From the NCBI GenBank assembly GCA_949752735.1, contig OX457050.1, positions 39,194,421-39,258,420 on the forward strand: DNA of 64,000 bases, read 5' to 3'. The notes beneath the pieces were generated by a model that worked only from the letters and a program-made list of their open reading frames with translations, was not told the DNA's origin and searched no databases. Both the position numbers and the translations under genes were made by a program. The DNA comes from Lumbricus terrestris. Taxonomy: Eukaryota; Annelida; Clitellata; Crassiclitellata; Lumbricidae. Shown here piece after piece: positions 37,472-49,400 of the stretch. Position 1 is the stretch's first letter; each line of letters begins with the position of its first letter.

Positions 37472-40400
37472 TAGTATAAAATGTCAACAGTTGATTTTAT
37501 TGGGAGCTAAAGATTTCTACAACCAGCATAAACAATCATAGACAATTCATGCAGTGTAGGCGACGAACATAGTCCTATTATAGGACATAGGCTCTTGGAG
37601 CATCGGTCTTTAGTTGCTTCCCTTAGATGGGATATTCTAAACAACTCTGCCATTTACATGTATAATGGAGTATGAGTAGCGACAGTGGGACTTGCTGCCA
37701 ACCTAGAAACTAAAAGGACGCGTACAGGTAAAATGCGGCATTTGTGTAGGTTATTTAAATCTGAGATGGTACGCGGTGGTGTAGCGGTAAGTTCGACGCC
37801 TTGTGACCGAAGGGTCGCAGATTCGAATCTACCTCAAGCCACTGCGTGGCGACCTTCGACAAGTTGCTCACCCATAATTGTTTGTTTGTATGTGCACTTG
37901 TCATAGGGCCCCTTCAAGCACAATACTCAGAGGCCCTCCCGACTGCAGAGCGGACACTGCATCGGAGTTTCACGCCGATGAGCTGAGCAATTGCGAGTGA
38001 AGGACTTGCCAAAGGTCCCTACGCGGCGACTTCAGGTGGATTCGAACCTCGAACCGTCCGGCTTCAGGGCAACGACGCCACCACTACACCACTGCGCCCC
38101 AATTATTGTCTGTGAGGAAGGCAACGGGAACCTACTTCACTCGTCTTATACCTCATAGGAGCAAAAGCCAACGAACCTCCTATACTCGTCGTCATCATCA
38201 TCATCATCATCATCATCATCAACAACAACAACAACAACAGTATCATCATCAACAACATAATCGTCATCACTGAGATCTGGAAGAAGAAAAAATACTGTAT
38301 TAGTCTACGATAAGAATTTAAATAGCGTTAAGGGCTTAAAGGCCGACGACAGCTGCATGTCGTTAATTATAATCAGTTTGACAGGTTACGCCCGCATGAC
38401 TTCTGCTCCGCTAATTAAAATGTTAGAATGCACCAATGATCTTTTCCTCTGGAATGCGCTTTGAATATTTATAAGGTCACGTGATACTTTGCATAATTCG
38501 TATTGGTCTTCACTATGCATTTTAATTCGGTGATGACTCATGGTACTATTATTAGATCACTTGGTAAAGCTTTTGCGGAAGAATATCTACACTGTAACTA
38601 AAATCTTTACTTACCATGCAGGGGTTACATGCACAAGAGGGTATAACTCTTACACCTAGCACAAATCTGGCCTATTCGGGAATACTGGGTTAATTCCGTA
38701 TGCACGGCTCGAGCTTAGCGAGTTATGCTAGGTATAACGTTATTCCAACTCCGAGGTAGGAGTTAGCCGGCTATTCCCATCGTGAATAATAGACGTCCGA
38801 CTTTAGCTGGACAGCGTGAACAATGGGCAGCCGTCAATATTTCCCTGTGGCCCGTCTGTAGGTCTAAATCTGCTTACCCCACGCTGGCAACGACCGCATA
38901 TAAATATATTTCACGCATGCGCACTCAGCTAAAACCGATTGAGTTGGGGGAAGAGCAAGCGTCATGCATCGTCGGGTGCAAGGAATGTGTAGATTAGTTA
39001 CGCTCCTTGCTATTTTGTCTCGTGCATACGGATAAATTCCAACGGAGACGTCTGGATTAGTTATGTCGGGTTTAAGGTCTACACCTGAATAACCTTATGC
39101 CTTGCCATGTGCATACCGGCCCTGGAGCCACATGCACGAGAGGGTGTAACTCTTACACCTAGCTTAAATCTGGCCTTTGCGGCAAGCGATGATTATTTCC
39201 GTATGCATGGGTCGAGATTAGTGAGCTATACTAGGCATAACGCTACTCCGAGTCTGAGGTAGGAGTAGCCGGCTATGACCATCATGAACAATAGGCGACC
39301 GTGTTTTGCTGGACAGCGTGAACAATAGGCGCCCATCGTTATTGCCATCTGGCCCGTCTTTAGGTATCAATCTGTTTACCCCACGCTGGCAACGACCGCA
39401 TTTGATTATATTTTACGCATGAGCGCTCAGCAATAGCCTATAAAAGTGAGGGAAGAGCCAGCTTCATGCATCGTCGGGTGCAAGGAATGTCCAGATTAAC
39501 TATGACTTTTGCTATTTTGTCTCCATGCATACCGTGGAGAGCCAACGGCTATGTCGGGAATAGCTACGTCTGCAGTAAGCTCTACGCCTGGATTAGCCTA
39601 TGTGCCTATTAGGCAGTGGTCATATGCATACGGCCCCAGATACGCTTGTCATTTTAAAGGAATTCAACTGCAACTACCTATCGAATGTCCTGATTCCAGA
39701 AATCTGTCATCGTATCTCCACAGTGTGGAGTACTTTGTTATACATATGCATTGAGAAAGGTAATCGTTGTTTAGGGAATCACCTCTAGGCATGCAGCACT
39801 AACGGGATTACAGAGCTGCATATCAAGACGATTACAACTAATTGTTTTCTCCAAATATTTGTGTTTTTTCGTAAACATTTCAATGAAAACATACTATTAT
39901 TGGTCTTAGTTTAATTCTATCATTTCCTGACAACGTTCACAGCAGAATTAGACAATAATCTTTGTAAACCTTTATCAAAAGATTTCCAAATAAACACTTT
40001 TATTATTTTTCAATGCAACGTCTTTAAAGATAATGAATGCTGTTTTAATATAATGTATGTGCAAGTTTCATAGAACTGAATTTCTTACTTTCCGTCCAAT
40101 ATTGCCAAAACTCGGTTTCTCCGGAGTTCAAGAACTGGAGTCAGGGTAAGAAAATTCTCAGGCTTCGAAATTTTGCTTGAATTTCCTTGTGCAGACGAGA
40201 TTTTAAATCAAATTTAGCCCGTAAATGGCTCTGAGCGTAACTCTAGTTAGTTATCTGAAAAGTGTGCGATAATAATTTCCAATTATATTTACAATTGACT
40301 TGAATGCTAATAAAACTGTTCAACAATAATCATCCTACGCATGATAGACTTTTACAGGTTGCCTTGCATGATCAACGTGACCTTCCTAATCTACAGTCGG

Positions 40401-43400
40401 TTGGATTCAGAGTAGGAACCGGTGTTTCAACATCCGTTTCTGTTTCACTTAGAAACGTAAGTTACGTAAGCAAACAATTTGTCTACGCAAGTATTTTTGA
40501 TTACATATGAATGTCTTATGTCTGGTGATGAACATACTAAAAGTTACCCGACTATACAACCTTTTGAAGCAATTATATTCCACCATTTTGGCAGCCATCT
40601 TGTTTTCCCTTGCAACCGCTAAAAATCAAGCTTGCTAACCACGATTTTCGTTCTCAAGAGGGTTAAATTGGTCTACAAAAGCATGTTTAGTAATTGTTGC
40701 ATGATTTGCTTCTAACAGTGTTGTTTCCAGATTCCAAGCCTGGTTCAATTGGCGGCCATTTTTTCCAGCCACAAGTAGACCACTTGCCGCTTTTCGATTT
40801 TGCATAACTTTTAGTATGTTTATCACCAGACCCAAGACACCAGAAAATCGTCATGAAACGTTTTCTTGCAATTTGTTGGGGTTCGCCGAAGTTATTTTGT
40901 ATATTGTAATTGTAATTGTAATTGAACATTTATATAGCGCCGCTTCAGAGTCAGTAGCGCTCCCGACCCAGGTTAGCACTGCCGCTAACGAATAGCATAG
41001 TCTTCAGGCGTTTCCTAAACCGAGGGGGAGAGAGACTGAGAAGCTCAAGCTGTAGTTTGTGTGGAAGACGGTTCCAGCAGGATGGGCCAACATAGATTGA
41101 CCAGACTAGATATTTTTTACTGGTTTCTCTTCACAACGTGCCTTAACCTTTATCATCCCAGATACTGAAATCGTCATTCTATCACTTCTTAGTTTCTTTA
41201 TGTTAGAGTTACCACCTATATAGAGGCAATCAGTACCCAACACAATTTTCCACTTCATGTAAGAAATAATTGATGCACATGTTACCAAAGTGGAACGTTG
41301 AGTCAACTTGACTATTGTCAGCATCGTGCATTTGTAAAAATAATTATAACTTTTTCCAAATGATGCAGATATACAATTTTATCAAAGCAGTGATTCACAA
41401 AGGTTCATATCCAACCTCCACCCTAACGTTTACCCACCGCAATCCATGGCCACCCATCCACCCCGCCTCACCCTTTCACTCCAACTCACATCAAAATGCT
41501 CAACATATGAAATTTATGAAAAAAATTCAATTTGTTTTCATACCGGTCCCACCGCGCCACTACCCTGACCGCATCCCACAAAAACCCCACCTCTGTCCTC
41601 ATTCCGTCCACCCCACCGAACCTTCCCAAATTCACCCAACACTCAGACCCACCTGTCTGTAGCAATTTTTTGGTTTCTGGGTCAACCCTTCTCCTCACTT
41701 TGAACGCATCCGGCCCACTTCAACCCCATACCTTTACCGTCCAACACTAGCCCACCTCCACCCAATTCCGGCCAACTCCAACCATTTCCAACCCTCCACT
41801 CCGCCTCACTTCGCAAAATGCTCAACATATGAAATTCATGAAAAAATAATGATTCACTGTTTTCAACTTGACCTTCTCTTCCAACTTTCACTCCACCCGA
41901 CACACTACGATCCCATAATCCAACCGCCCTCACCACACCCCACACCACCCGACCCCAACCTCGCCCAATCCGCCCAACTCCACGCCGCTCCTAAACAGCC
42001 CACCCGTCTGAGTAAATTTTGGTTTTTCGTCCTAAACTCCTTCCTACTTCGCCCCACCCGGCTCACTTCCACCCCATACCCAACTTAGACGTACCTTACC
42101 CCATCTCCCACCCTTCCACCCCGCCCCACCCCGCAATAGGCTCAACATATGAAATACATGGCAAAATAATGTTTCACTTTGTTTTAACATTGGTTCCATC
42201 GCACCGCACCCTACCCAGCCCCATTCCACCAATACCCATCTCATCCTCGCGATACCCTGACCCCACACATCCCAACCTGCGGGAAAACGGAAAAATTACT
42301 ATAGGCTAATCAGAACTCAAATTTGCGTTGAAAACTTCATCCCACAAAATACCTTGACGCACTTTTCAAGCTTCTCAAACCCGAAAACAAACCAATCACA
42401 ATAATAAAATAATGAAATAGGCCTAATAATAACAATAATCGGCCCAATAATACAACTATTAATTGTATTCATTTTCATATTTGAATGACAATTACATTCA
42501 ATATAAATTTTGGAGCGAGCAGGACACATTTCAGTATAACGCAAGACGTATTGATGCACATAGCGAGAGTGACCCAACATTCCCAAAGTGGAACATAATT
42601 ATGTAAAATGATTGCTCATTTTTTTATATTTATTTATTTATTTATTTATTGCAACCATCAACATACACAATAGACATAGTATAACATGTTTCACATAATC
42701 GGATGGTAACAAGGAAGGCCCTAAGGGATGAATATCCCGCTAACAGGGACACCTTAATTACATATGTTATTTTAACAGATGGCTAGACGGTTGACATAAT
42801 GAATTGAACAATAGGCTAAAAGAACAGCATGAAATGACAATTATGCAGTAAACTTAACTAAAGAACGCAAAACAAACACAAAAATATTAATAAAAAAATC
42901 AAATAAAATCAGTGCTACACGGTTAACCCTTCGGAGGTGAGGTGACGCATTGTAACGCCAGAGGTGAGGTGGGGTCTGGCATACCCCAATACATATTTCT
43001 ATTGTGTAAGTCGCGATATCAAATGGACAACATTAATTTGAGTTGAACTATTCGTTTATGTTCAATCATCATCTAAAAAGGCGATTATCACGAATAAATA
43101 GCATTGTATCCTTATTAGATTGCCAGAATTTGAACCCATACAATATGAGCTTTGCCCGTGCAAGTTTAAGTCCTCGTGCTTAACTTTATCAAAGGCACGA
43201 AGAGCCTTATTTATTTTTTAGTACATCAAACGTTTCAGCCATCATTGTCGTCAGCCTTCTCAAAGCACGCCTGGTATCCACGCAGTATTTTCGTGTTCAA
43301 GGCACATTCACGTAGGCCTACTACAAGAATAGCCCATAAATTCAACATGCATAGTTTGTGTGCGAAAAACGCAACTTTCCTTCAAATATGCATTAAAATA

Positions 43401-46400
43401 GCCTAATAAAACTTGTTCGTTCAAAATTCCTGAAATTTGGGTAAAGTGTTCGTATTTCATAGTCACAAAGGTAGGAAAAAATAATCCAAGCCGATTTGAC
43501 GTTTTCCGAAAAAAGTTTAAAGTTGAATAGCTCTGGGGTGTGTCATACCCCACCTCACCCCGAAGGGTTAAATATCTTTACAGTCATTAACCAAGTAGTT
43601 GCGCAGTAGCTTTGTTTTTGCTCTTTGTAAACTGGAAGCTTGTTGTACATGATTAGGAAACGAGTTCCATATAACTACTCCAATATATTTAATATGGAAT
43701 CTTCTTGAATTTAAACGAGCGGATATGGCTCGATAATGAGAGGAGTTCCTAGTGGAATATTGGTGTATTTCAGATCCTTTTTGGAAGTACCCTGCAAAGT
43801 TAAGGGGAAGAAGATCATGGGTGAACCGATACAGAAAGACCCCTATCTGGAAAGTCATTATTTGGTGAAATTTTAACAAATTAAATGATTGAAATAAAGG
43901 ACTTGAGTGAATAAGAGGCTTAACTCCAGCTATGATACGTATTGCACGTTTTTGGAGAAGTACTAATTTATTGTGCCTGGATTTATATGTAGATGCCCAA
44001 ACTAAATTACAGTATGAGAGATAAGGATATATTAATGAGTAGTACAATTTAACACGGATAGTTGGAGGGAGTATATAGGAAGTTCGGCGAAGGATACCAA
44101 CACTTTTTGCAACCTTGGCAGAGATATATTTAATATGATCATTCATAAGGCACTACCATTAAAAATTTGATCAAACTTAGGAACAATAGACACAGTCCAA
44201 CCCAAATATACAATGAAAGCAATTAATTTTCATGCATTTGTGACCTAAAGTAATTCTAAATATTTATTGGCATGATGTATCATTTTTTGGCAAAATTAAT
44301 ATGCATCGACATTATTGTTATATTTAGCAGCAGCAGACTTCAAATAAAACTAAATAAACATGCCTCATCATTGGTCAAGCAAATGGACATCTATGACACG
44401 ACTTACAGAAGGTCTACCGTTCCTTAAATTTTTTTAATATTAATTATGTTCCACTTTGGGAGCGTTGGCTCAATAAAGGTCAATATATCGCTGCAGATTA
44501 AAGTCTTGCATAGGGAATGCTTTATGCCAGCGGTTCTCAACCTGTGGGTCGCGACCCCCACGGGGGTCGCCTGACGATTTGCCATGGGTCGCCGGTGTAA
44601 AGGTTTCAAATTACCCCCTCCTAAACATTACCCCCCCCCCGGTAACTTGAAACCGGTTTCAGATTACCCCCCGGAAACTAGATTTGCATCAATCACCGCC
44701 TTTATTGCACTAACAAAATCAGAAAAATTATCCCGCTTCTTGTTTTGGTTAGAAGAATATCATCCGTCATCCCACTTCGTGTTTTGTTATCAATATTTTG
44801 ATCCGAAAAAAATAATAGCCTCGAAGCCATTTTCTCCATTGTAACTTCAGCGGCAATTAGTATTTTAGTTACAGATGAAAATATTGATAACAAACCACGA
44901 AGTGGGATGACAGATGAAAATCTTCAGACCAAAACAAGAAGCGGGATGATTTTTCCGATTTGTTTAGTGCAATAAATGCGATGATTGATGCAATTTACAG
45001 TTTGCAGGGGGGTAATGTTTAGGAGGGGGTAATCTGAAACCTTTACACCGGTGTAAAGGTTTCAAATTACCCCCTCCCAAACATTACCCCCCGGTAACTT
45101 GAAACCGGTTTCAGATTACCCCCCGGAAACTAGATTTGTATCAATCATCGCATTTATTACACCACTAAAATCAGAAAAATCATCCCGCTTCTTGTCTTGG
45201 TCTGAAGATTTTCATCCGTCATCCCACTTCGTGGTTTGCTATCAATATATTGATCCGAAAAAAATAATAGCCTCGAAGCCATTTTCTCCATGCAAACTTC
45301 AGCGGCGAATAGTATATTAGTTACAGATGAAAATATTGATAACAAACCACGAAGTGGGATGACGGAGGAAAATCTTCAGACCAAAACAAGAAGCGGGATG
45401 AATTTATTTTTTATTTTTTGTGCAATAAATGCGATGATTGATGCAATTTACAGTTTGCAGGGGGGTAATGTTTAGGAGGGGGTAATCTGAAACCTTTACA
45501 CCGGGACCCTTCAGAAATGTGTAAAAGACGCATTAGCAATTTCAACGATATCTACTACGCAAGAGCAGCTCAAAATAAATGTTTACTGATTCTCTTGCTG
45601 TCATTCATTTGTTAGATTAGGGTAGCTAATTAGTTTAAATTTTGCCATTTTTGGTTTTAAATGTAAATTTCACTTTTACCTTTCTTTTAAAAAACAGTGG
45701 CTAGTGGATATTTATTGAAGTCTGTAAGTACTGAAATCATGAGTAATTTTTTTAGATGACAGCTGAAAATGTTACAGTTATGCCACAATGAGAAATCCAA
45801 AACTTCTTAAACATTGGGGTCAACACTCTGAAAATTTAAACAGGACTATCAGCATTGAACACCGAGCAAGTTTTCTTACGATGACAGCTTAAAATTCATT
45901 CATTAAGAAAAATTAGATGGGGCATTTATTTAAGTCTTGTATTATGTCTTTCAGCACTGAAATTTCAGACTTTTTAAAATGACAGCCTAAAATGGTACAA
46001 TGAGAAGGAGCACATTCCTTCTCCAAACTCTACCCTGCTCAGCACATTCATAAAGATCGCAAGTAAATTTTATGAAATTGACACCCACATAAATCGAATC
46101 AGCTATGTAAAATGAGTGTTAAGAAAATAAGAACTACATTGACCAATTTTCAGAGTAGCCTATATTGTTTAATAGATGTAGCATGAATAGAGAAAATACA
46201 ATGTTTCATTTTTACCAGTCAAATCAGTAAAACCCAACAAATAACCTGAAGCGCGCCATTCAGATATCAAACAGTCTAACTACGCAGGAAAACATGACTA
46301 GCACTTTTTAGATCGAAACTGCTGAGATGACTCCAAAAAGACACGTTTGAGACAGAGGGTTTGGAAAGCTTCAACAGTAAGACGTGACAGCAGTTGAAGT

Positions 46401-49400
46401 CAACTTCAACTGCACACTACAAATAGCAGGCAGCTATCAGACTCGCAAGAGCCAGGAAATCTCATACAATTGCCAAAAGCAGTTTTCGAATTATGAGGGT
46501 GAATTCCGGTGAAAGTGCATAACAGTGGACAATGGTCAAAAAATGCAGCGAATGGAGCGTGGGTCACTATATAAATTTATTTGCTGGGGATCGTCACAGT
46601 TTTTGAAATGTTACCAAGGGGTCACCGCATCAAAAAGGTTGAGAACCGCTGCTTCATGCGGACTCAAATTTGCCACAGTGACTGTTAGCTCCCGTTTTCA
46701 ATTTTTGGACAGTTAATATGAATTTATTTTCATTTGTCTTTAGCTGTCCATGTTGCCTTTGCCCTATGGTGATTGTCTTCAGGATGGAAACTACACGTAC
46801 ATGAAATGCATGATGCAATGCTACAGGAATTATTTGATATCCAAATGCGAATGTCGACCGTTTATCTACGACGGTGCGAATTTCTAAAGTATTTTAAAAA
46901 TTGAAATCCATTTCACGTGCGAATTATGCGCAGTCTATTGTTCTACTTGGCGCACTGTCGTTAGCGCGCCGTCATTTGCGCGCGGTCAGTTGAGCGCAGC
47001 AAGAAATGCCCGTCATTTGCGCACGGGACATTTGCGCGCGCGCAGTGTGGATGGACTTGTACTATTATGTCTGCCGTCTTCGTATGATCAAACAGCGAAC
47101 TCCAGTGTTATGTGTACGATATAGGCGCTTTGATGTGCATTCATGTTTGTCTTCTAGTGAACGCACATTATAAGTTCTTAAACTATTACTAGTAATAGTA
47201 ATCTTATTCGTACAGATTTTTTGATATGATTAAAGTAGTTCTTTCGTAGAAAAACAATACAGATTTTTTGATATGATTAGAGTAGTTATTTCGTAGAAAA
47301 ACAATACAGATTTTTTTTAAATATTAAACTTGTTATTTCGTAGAAAAACAATACAGATTTTTTGATAGGATTCTTTATTTTGCATATTGTGACGGCGCGC
47401 AAATGACGGCGCGCAAACGTCCAACGCGCAAATGACGTTGCGCGCAAATGACGGCGCGCAAATGACTGCGCGCAAACGTCTTGCGCGCAAATGGCTGGAC
47501 CCCGTTCTACTTGTATGCGCGTATAAATACGTCTGCAAGTATGAATGAATGGTTAGTTATTGCAACAATTAATTTTCATTTTTGTATGTATGTAGAGGCT
47601 TTAGGCCTAATAATGTAAAGCGGTTATCGGACAACTCGGAGCTGGACAATTCGGGGAGGACAATTTGGAGCGGACAATAATATTTGGAGCTGACAAATCA
47701 GGAGGACAAGTTGGACCGGACAATTCGGAGAGGACAATTTGGAAGCGGACAATTTGGAGCGTAAAGACGGCCAATTTAAGGAAAATCCTGGCGAGGACAA
47801 TTCGGATCAGACAATTTGGAACCGGACAATTTGGAGCGGACAATTCGGAGACGGACAATTCGGACCGGACAATTCGGACCGGACAATTTGGAACCGGACA
47901 ATTTGGAGCGGAGAATTTGAAGCGGACAATTCGGAGCAAACAATTCGGAACCGGACAATTTGGACAGGACAATCCGGAGACGGCAATGCATAGCAGTCAA
48001 AATTAGTGATGGAACTCAGATTTTCATTCAATCTCCATCACCCAAATAGACCTCCATACTACTATAGGTTGACCGGAAGTCTGTTCCAGCATCGAGGACC
48101 AGCGACCGAGAAGGCACGATCGCCGAAGCGCGTTCTCATCCTCCGTACACGCAAATCAGTCCTCTCGGGTGATCTGAGCCGAAGCCTTACCGCAGAGAAA
48201 TGAGTCTCTGTGCAGCAATCGCGCAGGTACCCGGGCGATGCTTTGTGATTTTGTGAAGTGATTTGAAGACGAGCAGACAGAGCTTGAATTCGATGCGAGA
48301 TGGAACAGGCAGCATCCAGTGGAGGATGTCACGGAGGAGCGGCGTGACGTGATCGTACTTTCTCCTGTTGCAGACTAGCCTCGCCGCAGCATTAAGTACC
48401 GACTGGAGTCCGTCCAAGAGGCAGTTACTGTTACTGTTATGAAAGCGGCAACGGTCGCTCTCGCGGCCTCGAAGAGCAAGGATTTGATGCAGCTCCTGAT
48501 GAGACGGAGCTGCCGGAAGCAACAGCCTACGATCCAGGCGATATGGCGCCTCATGGACAGATCTGACTCCAGCAGGACGCCGAGATCGTGCATAGAGGTC
48601 GAAGGCCGTATCAGGGCCCCGCAGACACTCAGCGCGCCGGTGTCGAGATGCAGACACCGTTTGCTGGTCGTGCACCACAGGAAGTCTGTCTTCTCAGGGT
48701 TAAGCCGCGGTCGATTCGACCGCATCCAGTCGGCAATCCGCTCAATGTCAAGCTCCATTCTTCGCCGCTGCTGCTCGACAGTTGATGGATGTCCCCACGT
48801 GTAGAGCTGAGAGTCATCGCCGTAGAAATGGGATGCTAGGCCGAGACTAGCAGCAAGCTCACTCACGTCGGCCGTGTAGAGCAGAAACAGCAGCGGGCCA
48901 AGAGACATAATCTGTTCTCATAGGCTGAATAAATTAGTGTTTGTCTGGTCTCGTATTGGGACTGGTGTAAATCTGGTCCATAAATAGGAGCGGCGTATAT
49001 CTAGCTTAAAGCAGAAGCCCTATCACTACTGCCAAATCATCGAAGACAATCAAGCGATGATTACATTTTTTATTGAAAGTAACATCAATAATAATGTGAA
49101 ACCAGACTGACAAGCATAAAAAGCAAGAAATTACTCAACTCAAGAAGTTCTCCAAGCTAGAACTGCGAACTTAAGTTGCAGTGCGGTAAAATATAATAAC
49201 GTTTTAATTATTTATCTGAAACCTGATTGGCAGGCATAGAAGAATAGGACTATATTTATAAATGGTCAGATAAGATATTGGTTAAAAACTGCAATGTTTT
49301 AAATGGGCTGCGCCTATAAGTTGGTAATTTAGTGCATTTAACTACTGATAATTAAATTTTTGTGTTGCTTAGTTTAATTAAGTTTTGGAATTCAGTGTCT

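Noticed and set aside
40081..40230. Candidate DEG/ENaC exon just before exon 5
   Set aside because: No acceptor/donor pair gave the needed phase, and the exon at 36001-36113 fits phase and motif exactly.
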